Shown here piece by piece: positions 38,094 to 47,987 of a DNA stretch of 64,000 nucleotides. Under the pieces are notes generated by a model. The model saw only the letters and a list, made by a program, of their open reading frames with translations, was not told the DNA's origin and did not search any database. Made by a program: the position numbers and the translations under genes. Origin of the DNA: Burkholderia dolosa (GTDB taxonomy: Bacteria > Pseudomonadota > Gammaproteobacteria > Burkholderiales > Burkholderiaceae). Within the stretch, counting starts at the first letter, position 1. Each line of letters begins with the position of its first letter. The DNA is taken from NCBI RefSeq assembly GCF_902499135.1, contig NZ_CABVPR010000018.1:26099-90098 (forward strand), read 5' to 3'.

Positions 38094-39434
38094 ATGAATC
38101 GTCTGCGCGCGTCGCGCGTGTTCTACGGCTGGTACGTGGTCGCCGCCGCGTTCGCCGTCACGTTCGTCGGGTTCGGCAGCGCCTATACGTTCAGCGCGTT
38201 CGTCGAGCCGCTGCAGCGGGACTTCGCCGCGTCGCGCGGACAGATCTCGCTCGTGTTCTCGCTTGCCGGCTTCCTGTATTTCGGTTTCGGCATCGTCAGC
38301 GGACCGCTCGCCGACCGCTTCGGCTCGCGGCGGCTCGCCGTGGCCGGCATGCTGCTGACGGCCGCCGGACTCGCGGCGGCCGGCGCCGCGCGCACGCTGC
38401 TGCAGGTGTATGCGGCGTACGGGCTGGGGGTCGGCCTGGGTGTCGGGTGCGCGTACGTGCCGGCCGTCGGCGCCGTGCAGCGCTGGTTCGTGCGTCGACG
38501 CGGCTTTGCGTCGGGGCTCGCGGTCGCCGGGATCGGCGTCGGGACGCTCGCGATGCCGCCGCTCGCATCCGCGCTGATCGCGCATCTCGGCTGGCGCGGC
38601 GCGTACTTCACGCTGGCGGCGATCGCGGTCGTGTTCGGCGCCGGCATGTCGCTGCTGATCGAGAACGATCCGCGCGGGCGCGGGCTGCTGCCGGATGGCG
38701 ATGTCGCGCGCGAGCCGGCAGGCGACCCGCGCCGCGCGGGCGATCGCCGCGCGGCGCACGGACATGCTGAGTCGGGCGCGACGGTCGCGCACGATCGAGC
38801 CGACGCGCCGGCCGTTGCCGCCGCGTCGGCGCCGGCCGGCGCATCGGTGCGTGAAGCCGTCATGTCGCGGCCGTTTGCGAGCCTTTACGCCGCATGCCTC
38901 GTATGCTCGTTCGGCGTGTTCGTGCCGTTCGTGCATCTGGTGCCGTATGCGGTCGATCGCGGCGTCGCGCCGACGACGGCCGTGCTGCTGCTTGGCGCGA
39001 TCGGCGTCGGCAGTACGGCCGGCCGCTTCTTTCTCGGCGGCGTCGCGGATCGCTTCGGCCGCCGCGCGTCGCTGCTCGCGATGTTCGCGGGCATGGCGGC
39101 TGCGCTCGTCGGCTGGGCGGCGGCCGGGACGGCCGCGACGCTCGCCGCGTTCGCACTCGTGTTCGGCGTGTTCTACGGCGGCTGGGTCGCCGTGCTGCCT
39201 GCCGTCGTGATGGACTACTTCGGCGGCCGCAACGTGAGCGCGATCATCGGCGTGCTGTACACGAGCGTCGCGTTCGGCACGCTGATCGGGCCGGCCGCCG
39301 CCGGTTTCGTCTACGACGCCGGCGGCGGCTATCTGGTGCCGATCGTCGCGAGCGCCGCCACGAACGCGATTGCGTTCGCGATCGTTGCGACGACCGGACG
39401 CGCGCCGGTGCGCGCGCATGCGGCCGGTCGATAG
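38094..39434 (+). CDS. MFS transporter
   Basis: 446 residues from the ATG at 38094 (GAGGAG 7 bases upstream). Twelve predicted helices; GPLADRFGSRRLAVAG and GGVADRFGRRASLLA are the motif A copies after helices 2 and 8. The central cytoplasmic loop is long (about 55 residues) and rich in Asp, His, Arg and Ala, unlike the rest. The start RVFYGWYVVAAAFAVTF and general pattern resemble the monocarboxylate/OFA-type group, as does the MFS gene at 19034. Substrate unknown. Presumed target of the divergent LysR regulator. Confidence 0.9.
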   Translation: MNRLRASRVFYGWYVVAAAFAVTFVGFGSAYTFSAFVEPLQRDFAASRGQISLVFSLAGFLYFGFGIVSGPLADRFGSRRLAVAGMLLTAAGLAAAGAARTLLQVYAAYGLGVGLGVGCAYVPAVGAVQRWFVRRRGFASGLAVAGIGVGTLAMPPLASALIAHLGWRGAYFTLAAIAVVFGAGMSLLIENDPRGRGLLPDGDVAREPAGDPRRAGDRRAAHGHAESGATVAHDRADAPAVAAASAPAGASVREAVMSRPFASLYAACLVCSFGVFVPFVHLVPYAVDRGVAPTTAVLLLGAIGVGSTAGRFFLGGVADRFGRRASLLAMFAGMAAALVGWAAAGTAATLAAFALVFGVFYGGWVAVLPAVVMDYFGGRNVSAIIGVLYTSVAFGTLIGPAAAGFVYDAGGGYLVPIVASAATNAIAFAIVATTGRAPVRAHAAGR

Positions 39435-40253
39435 GCGCTTCGCGAACTCGCGGCGAAGGACCGCGGAGTCGCGACTTCGAACGCACCGAAGAAACGCATC
39501 GTGACGTCCGACCAAGTGGAAGATCGCGCCGGCATGGCGGGCGGCGACGATTACAGGTGCTGCGGCGCGCGTGCGCTGACGATAAGGGCACGATGCTCGC
39601 GCGGCTGCATGACGACGACACGTTCGTCGTGAACTGCATTGGCGCGGACGAGCGCGCGCTTGGCTGATCGAATCGGCGCCGCGCGTCATGACATGGCCGA
39701 TCACGATGCGAGCACGCGATCGTGCTGGTCCCGCTATCGGCCGCGCATCCGGCGCGCTGAAAAAGCCGCTTCTGTAGCGAACGGCAAGCGATCGTATCGC
39801 GCGAATGGTGCGCTGACCGGCAGCGCGACGCGGCCTGAAAACGATGCGACGAATGGCCGGCGGCAATGTCGATGCCGCGCCGCACGGGCGTCAGAAGCGG
39901 CCTCAAAGCTGCATTCGGGTCGCATCGACTCGCGTCGATGTAACCAGTGGTTCCATCGAAATTCTTCAATTGGTTCTTAGTGAAGAACCGTTTGGTGCTT
40001 ACACTCCTTCGCTTCGAAGGCGGCTGACCTGCAGCCGACGGACCGGGCGCCCGCGATGCGCCGGCGCGCTGCGCGCCGCATCGCTTCGCAGCTTCGCAGA
40101 CTGCGCGGCGCGCCGGTTCCGGACGGCCGCGATTCGGTGTCGGGCTCGCGCGTTGCGCACGCGCGGTAGCCGGCCGGATTCAACAACGACAATTTCCGCC
40201 CGCCTTCACGCGACACCCGGTCTTACCCGGAACCGTTTTTTGGAGAGAGACAG
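39435..40253. other. 819-base region without a recognisable gene
   Basis: No ORF has a family-like translation on either strand. The part around 39930-40020 is AT-richer and includes a perfect inverted repeat, GGTTCTT (39972-39978) and AAGAACC (39983-39989), spaced by four bases. It probably holds the promoter and control sites of the amino-acid permease gene. Part of it could be a decayed gene, but I cannot recognise one. Confidence 0.5.
39972..39989. repeat. Perfect 7-bp inverted repeat in the permease upstream region
   Basis: GGTTCTT-AGTG-AAGAACC, 264 bases before the permease start. Candidate operator or small hairpin. There is no T-run. Confidence 0.45.
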
Positions 40254-41645
40254 ATGAGTGGAAGCAAGACAGGCCTCGGCACCGGCCTGAAGCAGCGTCA
40301 CGTGACGATGATGTCGATTGCCGGCGTGATCGGCGCCGGCTTGTTCGTCGGCTCCGGCCATGCGATCGCGGAAGCGGGGCCGGCGTCGATACTCGCGTAC
40401 GCGATCGCCGGCGTGCTGGTCGTGCTCGTCATGCGCATGCTCGGCGAGATGGCCGTCGCGCACCCGGACAGCGGCTCGTTCTCCACCTATGCCGATCGCG
40501 CGATCGGACACTGGGCCGGCTTCACGATCGGCTGGCTGTACTGGTGGTTCTGGGTGCTCGTGATCCCGATCGAGGCGACCGCCGCCGCGACGATCCTGAA
40601 TGCATGGTTCCCCGGCGTCGCGACGTGGATCTTCGCGCTCGGCATCACGCTGCTGCTGACGATCACGAATCTGTTCTCGGTGAAGAATTACGGCGAATTC
40701 GAGTTCTGGTTCGCGCTGATCAAGGTCGTCGCGATCGTCGTGTTCCTGTGCGTCGGCGGCGCGGCGATCGTCGGTATCGTGCCGGCGCCGGCCGTGTCGG
40801 GCGTCTCGAACCTGTTCGCGCACCAGGGCTTCATGCCGAACGGCGCCGGCGCGGTGCTCGCGGCGATGCTGACGACGATGTTCTCGTTCCTCGGCACCGA
40901 GATCGTGACGATCGCGGCCGCGGAATCCGACGACCCGCAGCGCCAGATCGTGCGCGCGACCAACTCGGTGATCTGGCGCATCACGCTGTTCTATCTCGGC
41001 TCGATCCTCGTCGTGTCGGCGATCGTGCCGTGGAACGATCCGCTGCTGCCCAAGCATGGCTCGTATCAGCGCGCGATGGAGCTGATCGGCGTGCCGAACG
41101 CGAAGGCGATCATCGACGTGATCGTGCTCGTGTCGGTCGCAAGCTGCCTGAACTCGGCGCTGTACACCGCGTCGCGGATGCTGTTTTCGCTGTCGAAGCG
41201 CAGCGATGCGCCGGCGTTCCTGCACCGCACCGACTCGACCGGCACGCCGCGCGCGGCCGTGCTCGCATCGACCGCGTTCGGCTTCCTGACCGTGATCGCG
41301 AACTATCTGATGCCCGAGCAGGTGTTCAGCTTCCTGCTCGCGACGTCCGGCGCGATCGCGCTGCTCGTGTACCTGGTGATCGCGATCTCGCAGCTGCGGA
41401 TGCGCAAGACGCTCGGCTCGACCGGCGCCGAGCTGCCGCTGCGGATGTGGCTATTCCCGTGGCTCACGTGGGCCGTGATCCTGTTCATCTGCGGCACGCT
41501 GACGGTGATGTTCGTGAGCGACGAGCACCGGATGGAAGTGGGCGCGACGGCCGTGCTCGCGCTGATCGTGGTGTTCGCGTCGTGGCTGAACAAGCGTGGG
41601 CGCGATGCGCGCGCGGGCACGGAGCGGCGCGTGTCGGCCACGTGA
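40254..41645 (+). CDS. Amino-acid permease, APC family (GABA/aromatic permease type)
   Basis: 463 residues. Starts GTGLKQRHVTMMSIAGVIGAGLFVGSG, the classic amino-acid transporter (AAT) entry with the GxIGxGLF motif in helix 1. About twelve transmembrane helices follow, with FSFLGTEIVTIAAAESDDPQRQI, the conserved helix 6 to loop E-S region. Closest in pattern to GabP and related proton symporters for GABA or aromatic amino acids; the exact substrate is uncertain. GGAGAGA lies just before the ATG. Ends at a strong bidirectional terminator. Confidence 0.92.
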   Translation: MSGSKTGLGTGLKQRHVTMMSIAGVIGAGLFVGSGHAIAEAGPASILAYAIAGVLVVLVMRMLGEMAVAHPDSGSFSTYADRAIGHWAGFTIGWLYWWFWVLVIPIEATAAATILNAWFPGVATWIFALGITLLLTITNLFSVKNYGEFEFWFALIKVVAIVVFLCVGGAAIVGIVPAPAVSGVSNLFAHQGFMPNGAGAVLAAMLTTMFSFLGTEIVTIAAAESDDPQRQIVRATNSVIWRITLFYLGSILVVSAIVPWNDPLLPKHGSYQRAMELIGVPNAKAIIDVIVLVSVASCLNSALYTASRMLFSLSKRSDAPAFLHRTDSTGTPRAAVLASTAFGFLTVIANYLMPEQVFSFLLATSGAIALLVYLVIAISQLRMRKTLGSTGAELPLRMWLFPWLTWAVILFICGTLTVMFVSDEHRMEVGATAVLALIVVFASWLNKRGRDARAGTERRVSAT

Positions 41646-41831
41646 TGCAGGCGCGGAAGGCGCGCGGCGGCATTCGCGGCGCGTAGGCTAGCCGTTGCGG
41701 ATGCGCGGTGCGATCGCCGCCCGGGCGCGCGGCGAATGCCGAAGCGCAGCGCGGTTCCCGGCGGTCGGCCGCGCCGGTTTCCGACCGCGTCCGTCGCGGC
41801 CCGCTCCGGAACGGCGAAGCGCAATGCAAAA

Positions 41832-41860
41832 GAAAAAGCCCGCACGATGCGGGCTTTTTC
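41832..41860. terminator. Bidirectional terminator between the permease and ychF
   Basis: Perfect 13-bp stem GAAAAAGCCCGCA / TGCGGGCTTTTTC with a 3-base loop. T-runs on both strands. Confidence 0.92.
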
Positions 41861-41881
41861 ATACAACCGTGGAAGCTGCGG

Positions 41882-42976
41882 TCAGACGTTGAACAGGAAG
41901 TTCATCACGTCGCCGTCGTGCACGACATATTCCTTCCCTTCCGCGCGCATCTTCCCGGCTTCCTTCGCGCCCTGTTCGCCCTTGTACGCGATGAAATCGT
42001 CGAACGCGATCGTCTGCGCACGGATGAAGCCGCGCTCGAAGTCGGTGTGGATCACGCCGGCCGCCTGCGGCGCCGTGTCGCCGATATGGATGGTCCACGC
42101 GCGCACTTCCTTGACGCCCGCGGTGAAGTAAGTCTGCAGCCCGAGCAGCTTGAAGCCCGCGCGGATCACGCGATCGAGGCCCGGCTCGGCCATCCCCATG
42201 TCGGCGAGGAACGCTTCCTTGTCCGCATCGTCGAGATCGGCGATTTCCGCTTCGATCGCCGCGCACACCGCGACCACCGGTGCGTTCTCGCTTTCCGCGT
42301 ACTTGCGCACCGCGTCGAGGTGCGGATTGTTCTCGAAGCCGTCGTCCTTCACGTTCGCGACGTACATCGCCGGCTTCGCGGTGATCAGGCAGAACGGCTT
42401 GAGCAGCGCCTGCTCGTCGTCCGACAGCGCGAGGCCGCGCACGGCCTTGCCCTGGTCCAGATGCGCACGCGCCTTGTCGAGCACCGCGACGAGCTTCGCC
42501 GCTTCCTTGTCGTTGCCCGACTTCGCGGCCTTCGAGTAGCGCGCGAGCGCCTTCTCGACGGTGCCGAGATCGGCGAGCGCGAGTTCGGTGTTGATCACTT
42601 CGATGTCGTCGATCGGGCTCACCTTGCCGGCGACGTGGACGACGTTGTCGTCCTCGAAGCAGCGCACGACGTGCGTGATCGCATCGGTTTCGCGGATGTT
42701 CGCGAGGAACTGGTTGCCGAGACCTTCACCCTTGCTCGCGCCCGCGACGAGCCCGGCGATGTCGACGAATTCGACGACGGCCGGCACGATGCGCTCGGGC
42801 TTCACGATTTCGGCGAGCGCCTTCAGGCGCGCGTCGGGCACTTCGACGATGCCGACGTTCGGCTCGATCGTGCAGAACGGGTAGTTCTCGGCGGCGATGC
42901 CCGCCTTGGTCAGCGCATTGAACAGGGTGGACTTGCCGACGTTGGGCAGGCCGACGATGCCGCATTTGAGGCTCAT
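41882..42976 (-). CDS. ychF: YchF/Obg-family ATPase
   Basis: 364 residues, the usual length. G1 is GLPNVGKST (9-17), followed by a switch-like [22 protein letters not shown] and a coiled-coil insertion (about 125-200). A C-terminal TGS domain ends in [13 protein letters not shown]. YchF is a ribosome-associated ATPase with relaxed nucleotide specificity (the G4 NKxD is altered), linked to translation initiation and oxidative-stress control. AAGGA precedes the ATG at 42976. Divergent from the ubiH-like gene. Confidence 0.97.
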   Translation of the reverse strand: MSLKCGIVGLPNVGKSTLFNALTKAGIAAENYPFCTIEPNVGIVEVPDARLKALAEIVKPERIVPAVVEFVDIAGLVAGASKGEGLGNQFLANIRETDAITHVVRCFEDDNVVHVAGKVSPIDDIEVINTELALADLGTVEKALARYSKAAKSGNDKEAAKLVAVLDKARAHLDQGKAVRGLALSDDEQALLKPFCLITAKPAMYVANVKDDGFENNPHLDAVRKYAESENAPVVAVCAAIEAEIADLDDADKEAFLADMGMAEPGLDRVIRAGFKLLGLQTYFTAGVKEVRAWTIHIGDTAPQAAGVIHTDFERGFIRAQTIAFDDFIAYKGEQGAKEAGKMRAEGKEYVVHDGDVMNFLFNV

Positions 42977-43228
42977 GGAATCCTTCGAACGGGTGAAGCG
43001 GCGCGGCCGGCGAGGCGCGGCGGCGCGGGACAAAGAGGCGGCCGGCGCGCGGGACGCGGCGGGCCGGTGTTCAAAGCCGCTATTGTACCGTGCCGACGCG
43101 CCGGTTTCCGGGTGCCGACCGAACGGCCGATGCCCGCCGCACCGCGTCCGCGCGCGTGCGGCAAATCTGCTGATTTCCCGCAAAGTCGCGCCGCGTAAGG
43201 GCTTGGCCCCGCGGCTATAATGCCCGCC

Positions 43229-44398
43229 ATGACTGCCCACCATACCTTCAACGTCGCCGTGGTCGGCGGCGGGCTCGTCGGCAAGACGGCCGCGCTCGCG
43301 TTGACCCAGTCCGGCTACAAGACCGCGTTGCTCGCGCAGCCGGCCACGCCGCGTCCGGCCGATCTCCCGTTCGATACGCGCGTCTATGCGCTGTCGTCCA
43401 GCTCGCAGGCACTGCTCGAGCGGCTGCGGGTCTGGCAGGCGCTCGACCCGCGCCGCCTCGCGCCGGTCTACGACATGCGCGTATATGGCGACGCGCACGC
43501 GGAGCTGCATTTCTCGGCGTACCAGGCGTCCGTGCCGCAGCTCGCGTGGATCGCCGAATCGTCGCTGATCGAAACGTCGCTCGATACCGCGCTGCGATTC
43601 CAGCCGAACCTCACGTGGTTCGACGCGCGCGCGCAGGGCTTCGACGTGCGCGACGATGCGGCCACGCTCACGCTGTCGTCGGGGCAGGTGCTGGATGCGG
43701 ACCTCATCGTCGGCGCGGACGGCGCGCATTCGTGGGTGCGCTCGCAAATGGGCGCGAGGATCGAGCGGCGCGACTATCGGCAGACGGGCGTCGTCGCGAA
43801 TTTCAAGGCGTCGCTGCCGCACCGCGAGACGGCGTACCAGTGGTTTCGCGACGGCGAGATCGTCGCGCTGCTGCCGCTGCCGGACGGCCACGTGTCGCTG
43901 GTGTGGTCCGCGCACACCGCGCATGCGGACGAACTGCTCGCGCTCGATCCCGCGCGGCTCGCGGCCGAAGTCGAGCGTGTGTCGCACGGCCAGCTCGGCG
44001 CGCTCGAATGCGTGACGCCGGCGGCCGGTTTCCCGCTCGCGCTGCAGACGGTCGACAAGCTGATCGCACCGCGTGTCGCGCTCGTCGGCGACGCGGCGCA
44101 CCTGATCCATCCGCTCGCCGGCCAGGGAATGAATCTCGGCTTGCGCGACGTTGCGGCGCTCGCCGATGCGATCGCGAACAAGGAAAGCTTCCGCAATCTC
44201 GGCGATACGGTGCTGCTGCGCCGCTACGAGCGTTCGCGCCGCGAGGACATCCGCGCGCTGATGGTCGCGACCGACGGGCTGCAGCGGCTGTTCGCGGTGC
44301 CGGGCTCGCTCGCGAAGGCGGTGCGCAACGCGGGAATGGCATTCGTCGGCGCGCAGCCGCTCGTGAAGCGCTGGCTCGTGTCGGCGGCGCTCGGCTGA
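43229..44398 (+). CDS. UbiH/COQ6-family FAD monooxygenase
   Basis: 389 residues from the ATG at 43229 ([15 protein letters not shown]). A Rossmann FAD motif [15 protein letters not shown] (12-26), the DG motif [13 protein letters not shown] and the FAD-ribityl motif [24 protein letters not shown] are all present. These define the ubiquinone-biosynthesis hydroxylase group (UbiH/UbiF/UbiI/UbiM), which adds hydroxyls to the ubiquinone ring. Which ring position cannot be read from sequence. Precedes dsbC by 91 bases. Confidence 0.9.
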   Translation: MTAHHTFNVAVVGGGLVGKTAALALTQSGYKTALLAQPATPRPADLPFDTRVYALSSSSQALLERLRVWQALDPRRLAPVYDMRVYGDAHAELHFSAYQASVPQLAWIAESSLIETSLDTALRFQPNLTWFDARAQGFDVRDDAATLTLSSGQVLDADLIVGADGAHSWVRSQMGARIERRDYRQTGVVANFKASLPHRETAYQWFRDGEIVALLPLPDGHVSLVWSAHTAHADELLALDPARLAAEVERVSHGQLGALECVTPAAGFPLALQTVDKLIAPRVALVGDAAHLIHPLAGQGMNLGLRDVAALADAIANKESFRNLGDTVLLRRYERSRREDIRALMVATDGLQRLFAVPGSLAKAVRNAGMAFVGAQPLVKRWLVSAALG

Positions 44399-44489
44399 CC
44401 GAACCTTCGCGCACTTCGCCGGTCGGACAGGGTCTCGTTACGGCGTACACTGTGCCGTGCACTCCCGATTGAGCTGAAGGAAGAACTGG

Positions 44490-45218
44490 ATGAAAAAAAC
44501 GATCCGCATCGCCTCGCTGACGCTGGCCGTCGCGATGGCGGCGCTCGGCTGCACCGCGCAGGCCGATCAAGCCACCGACAAGCTGAAGGCCACGCTGCAA
44601 GAGCGTCTTGGCAGCGACGCGCCGATCAAGAGCGTGTCGAAGTCGCCGGTCGCGGGGCTGTACGAAGTGAACCTCGGTTCGCAGATCATCTATAGCGACG
44701 CGACGGGCGATCACGTGCTGCTCGGCGACCTCGTCGACACCAAGACGCACAAGAATCTGACCGATGCGCGGCTGTCCGAGCTGAACAAGATCGACTTCGC
44801 GAGCCTGCCGTTCGCGAACGCGATCAAGGTCGTGAAGGGCAGCGGCGCGCGCAAGATCGCGGTGTTCTCCGATCCGAACTGCCCGTACTGCAAGCGGCTC
44901 GAGACGACGCTGCAGTCGATCGACAACGTGACCGTCTACACGTTCCTGTACCCGGTGCTGTCGCCGGACTCGACCGCGAAGTCGAAGGCGATCTGGTGCG
45001 CGACGGACCGCGCGAAGACCTGGCAGAGCTGGATGCTCGACCACCGTGTGCCGTCGGGCGCCGGCAACTGCGACACCAGCGCGCTCGACAAGAACCTCGC
45101 GCTCGGCCGCGGGATGAACGTGACCGGCACGCCGACGATCTTCCTGCCGGACGGCCGCCGCCTGCCGGGCGCGGTATCGGCCGACCAGCTGAACCAGGCG
45201 CTCGCATCGAGCAAGTAA
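44490..45218 (+). CDS. dsbC: DsbC-type thiol:disulfide isomerase
   Basis: 242 residues. Signal peptide about 1-25 (MKKTIRIASLTLAVAMAALGCTAQA). An N-terminal dimerisation domain of about 60 residues follows, then a thioredoxin-like domain with active site CPYC at 131-134, a structural Cys pair (WCATD and NCDTS) and the cis-Pro segment VTGTPTIFLPDGRRLPG. Periplasmic isomerase that reshuffles wrong disulfides. GAAGGAAG upstream of the ATG serves as ribosome site. Confidence 0.95.
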   Translation: MKKTIRIASLTLAVAMAALGCTAQADQATDKLKATLQERLGSDAPIKSVSKSPVAGLYEVNLGSQIIYSDATGDHVLLGDLVDTKTHKNLTDARLSELNKIDFASLPFANAIKVVKGSGARKIAVFSDPNCPYCKRLETTLQSIDNVTVYTFLYPVLSPDSTAKSKAIWCATDRAKTWQSWMLDHRVPSGAGNCDTSALDKNLALGRGMNVTGTPTIFLPDGRRLPGAVSADQLNQALASSK

Positions 45219-45321
45219 CCGACCGGCACGCCGGGCCGTCGCGCCCGGCCGGCGAGGGGCGCCGCGGTATCTGCCGGCGCCTCTCTTCGTTTCCGCTGCC
45301 CAATTTCGACCGATTGCCACG

Positions 45322-47121
45322 ATGACCCAGCCGATCCGCTATTCGATTGTCCCGAAAGACGTTGCCGCGCACCTGTTCGAAGTGACGGTGACCGTTGCCG
45401 ACCCCGATCCGGCCGGCCAGCGCTTCTCGCTGCCGGTATGGATTCCGGGCAGCTATCTCGTGCGCGAATTCGCGCGCAACATCGTGACGCTCGCCGCGTT
45501 CAACGACGCGGGCCGCAAGGTGCGCATCGCAAAGACCGACAAGCACACGTGGCAGGCCGCGCCGGTGAACGGCACGCTCACGCTGCGCTACGACGTGTAC
45601 GCGTGGGATCTGTCGGTGCGCTCCGCGTATCTGGACGAATCCGGCGGCTTCTTCAACGGCACGGCCGTGTTCCTGAGCGTCGCCGGCCGCGAGGACGCGC
45701 CGTGCGAAGTCGACATCGCGAAACCGGCCGGTCCGGCGTTCCGCACGTGGCGCGTCGGCACGGCGCTGCCCGAAGCGCGCGGCACGCGGCGCTACGGTTT
45801 CGGTGCGTATCGCGCATCGAACTACGACGAGCTTGCCGACCATCCGGTAACCATCGGCGAATTCGCGCTCGCGACGTTCGACGCGCACGGCGTGCCACAC
45901 GACATCGTGATCGCCGGACGCGTGACGCAGCTCGACATCGAGCGGCTGCGCACCGACCTGAAACGCGTGTGCGAAGCGCAGATCGCGCTGTTCGAACCGA
46001 AGTCGAAGAAGGCGCCGATGGACCGCTACGTGTTCATGACGCTCGCCGTCAGCGACGGTTACGGCGGCCTCGAGCACCGTGCGTCGACCGCGCTGATCTG
46101 CAACCGCACGGACCTGCCGGTCAAGGGCCGGCCGGAAACGTCGGAAGGCTACCGCACGTATCTCGGCCTTTGCAGCCACGAGTACTTCCACACGTGGAAC
46201 GTGAAGCGGATCAAGCCGGCCGCGTTCGTGCCGTACGACCTGTCCCGCGAGAACTACACGTCGCTGCTGTGGCTGTTCGAGGGTTTCACGTCGTATTACG
46301 ACGACCTGATGCTGGTGCGCAGCGGGCTGATGTCGCAGGACGAATATTTCGCGGCGCTCGGCCGCACGATCGGCGGCGTGCTGCGCGGCAGCGGCCGCCT
46401 GAAGCAAAGCGTCGCCGAAAGCTCGTTCGACGCGTGGATCAAGTATTACCGCCAGGACGAGAACGCGACCAACGCGATCGTCAGCTACTACACGAAGGGA
46501 TCGCTCGTCGCGCTTGCGTTCGACCTCGCGATTCGCGCGCAGACGCGTCACCGCAAGTCGCTCGACGACGTGATGCGTCTGCTGTGGCAGCGCTACGGCC
46601 GCGACTTCTATCGCGGCAAGCAGGCCGGCGTCGACGAGAACGAAGTCGAAGCGCTGATCGAGGAGGCGACGGGCGTCGCGCTCGGCCGCCTGTTCACGGA
46701 CGCCGTGCACGGCACGCGCGATCTGCCGCTCGGCGAGCTGCTCGCGCCGTTCGGCGTGACGCTCGCGCCCGACGTTGCGCCCGGCGCGGCCGCGAAGCCG
46801 ACGATCGGCGCACGTGTGCGCGGCGGCGCCGACTGCACGCTGGCGGCCGTCTATGGAGGTGGCGCCGCGCATCGCGCCGGGCTGTCGGCCGGCGACACGC
46901 TGATCGCGATCGACGGGCTGCGCGTGACCGGCACGAATCTCGATGCGCTGCTCGCGCGCTACCGGCCGGGCGACAAGGTCGACGTGCACGCGTTCCGCCG
47001 CGACGAACTGCGCACCGCGAAGCTGAAACTCGACGGACCGGAAGTGTCGCGCTACCGGCTGACGGCCGCCGCGAAGCCGGCCGCCGCGCAGAAGGCGCGC
47101 GACGCCTGGCTGAACGGCTGA
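45322..47121 (+). CDS. M61-family glycyl aminopeptidase with PDZ domain
   Basis: 599 residues. An N-terminal beta-domain (about 1-190, with [18 protein letters not shown], the M61 hallmark) is followed by the zinc domain: HEYFH at 286-290 in [16 protein letters not shown], third ligand Glu in [16 protein letters not shown]-terminal PDZ domain (about 495-570, [19 protein letters not shown]) completes it. Members remove N-terminal Gly/Ala-type residues. No signal peptide is evident, so probably cytoplasmic. Confidence 0.93.
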   Translation: MTQPIRYSIVPKDVAAHLFEVTVTVADPDPAGQRFSLPVWIPGSYLVREFARNIVTLAAFNDAGRKVRIAKTDKHTWQAAPVNGTLTLRYDVYAWDLSVRSAYLDESGGFFNGTAVFLSVAGREDAPCEVDIAKPAGPAFRTWRVGTALPEARGTRRYGFGAYRASNYDELADHPVTIGEFALATFDAHGVPHDIVIAGRVTQLDIERLRTDLKRVCEAQIALFEPKSKKAPMDRYVFMTLAVSDGYGGLEHRASTALICNRTDLPVKGRPETSEGYRTYLGLCSHEYFHTWNVKRIKPAAFVPYDLSRENYTSLLWLFEGFTSYYDDLMLVRSGLMSQDEYFAALGRTIGGVLRGSGRLKQSVAESSFDAWIKYYRQDENATNAIVSYYTKGSLVALAFDLAIRAQTRHRKSLDDVMRLLWQRYGRDFYRGKQAGVDENEVEALIEEATGVALGRLFTDAVHGTRDLPLGELLAPFGVTLAPDVAPGAAAKPTIGARVRGGADCTLAAVYGGGAAHRAGLSAGDTLIAIDGLRVTGTNLDALLARYRPGDKVDVHAFRRDELRTAKLKLDGPEVSRYRLTAAAKPAAAQKARDAWLNG

Positions 47122-47148
47122 GCGCGGCGCCGGATCGGGCACTATCTG

Positions 47149-47176
47149 CGGATTGTTCTACTGTTGCAACAATCCG
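47149..47176. promoter_or_regulatory. Inverted repeat upstream of azoR, candidate regulator site
   Basis: CGGATTGTT (47149-47157) and AACAATCCG (47168-47176) are a perfect 9-bp inverted repeat with a 10-base centre that itself contributes the palindrome TGTTGCAACA. It lies 89 bases before azoR. ATTGTT/AACAAT arms with a ten-base gap resemble a LysR-type recognition site. No regulator gene is next to it. Confidence 0.5.
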
Positions 47177-47264
47177 TCGCCGCGATCCGGCTTTTTCGGG
47201 TTCCGGGGCGCACGCACAATGGCGTCACTCGCGCTACCGAAGCGCAACCCTACTGGAGCCTGAC

Positions 47265-47861
47265 ATGACGACCATTCTGCAAATCAACTCCGCCGCGCGT
47301 TCGCAAGGTGCGCACTCGACGCTGCTGGCCAACGAACTGACGGCAAAGCTGCAACAATCGAACCCCGGCGCGAACGTCGTGGTGCGCGACCTGCTCGCCG
47401 ACGCGCTGCCGCACCTCGACGAGTCGGTGCTCGGCGCGTTCTTCACGCCGGCCGACCAGCGCAGCGCGGAGCAGAATGCGATCGTCGCGAAGAGCGATGC
47501 GCTGATCGCCGAGCTGCAAGCGGCCGACATCGTCGTGATCGGCGCGCCGATGTACAACTTCGGCATCTCGTCGCAGCTGAAGACGTACTTCGACTGGATC
47601 GCGCGTGCGGGCGTCACGTTCCGCTACACCGAGAACGGCCCGGAAGGTCTGATCAAGGGCAAGAAGGTCTACGTGGTCACCGCGCGCGGCGGCAAGTACG
47701 CCGGCACGCCGAGCGACAGCCAGACGCCGTACCTGCGCACGTTCCTCGGCTTCGTCGGGATGACGGACGTGAACTTCATCTACGCGGAAGGCCTGAACCT
47801 CGGGGCCGACGCGCAGAGCGCGGCGCTCGCGAGCGCACGCGAGGCGATCGCCGCTGCGTAA
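47265..47861 (+). CDS. azoR: FMN-dependent NADH:quinone oxidoreductase / azoreductase
   Basis: 198 residues from the ATG at 47265 (TGGAG upstream). A flavodoxin-like fold: [20 protein letters not shown] binds the FMN phosphate, [22 protein letters not shown] is the FMN-isoalloxazine and dimer region, and [14 protein letters not shown] is the second flavin loop. AzoR-type enzymes reduce quinones and azo compounds with NADH and protect against thiol or quinone stress. Likely monocistronic, bounded by an upstream inverted repeat and a strong downstream terminator. Confidence 0.95.
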   Translation: MTTILQINSAARSQGAHSTLLANELTAKLQQSNPGANVVVRDLLADALPHLDESVLGAFFTPADQRSAEQNAIVAKSDALIAELQAADIVVIGAPMYNFGISSQLKTYFDWIARAGVTFRYTENGPEGLIKGKKVYVVTARGGKYAGTPSDSQTPYLRTFLGFVGMTDVNFIYAEGLNLGADAQSAALASAREAIAAA

Positions 47862-47906
47862 AGTCGTGCCGCTTGCGCGCAATTCGCGCGTGCGGTCGAT
47901 TCGACG

Positions 47907-47945
47907 AAAAACGCCGCGCCCCGAACAAAGGGGCGCGGCGTTTTT
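47907..47945. terminator. Bidirectional terminator between azoR and ung
   Basis: Perfect 16-bp stem AAAAACGCCGCGCCCC / GGGGCGCGGCGTTTTT with a 7-base loop. T-runs on both strands. It ends both azoR and the trp-CYTH-ung transcript. Confidence 0.95.
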
Positions 47946-47987
47946 GCATGTCGGACGAAATGGCGGCGAGAACGCTCGCCGTTGCGC

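Noticed and set aside
40254-41645. Firm assignment as gabP
   Set aside because: The amino-acid permease branch is clear but GABA, aromatic and other specificities cannot be separated by eye.
44824-47142. 772-codon frame antisense to dsbC and the M61 peptidase gene
   Set aside because: No recognisable motif, whereas the plus strand encodes HEYFH, a PDZ domain and CPYC in full-length proteins.
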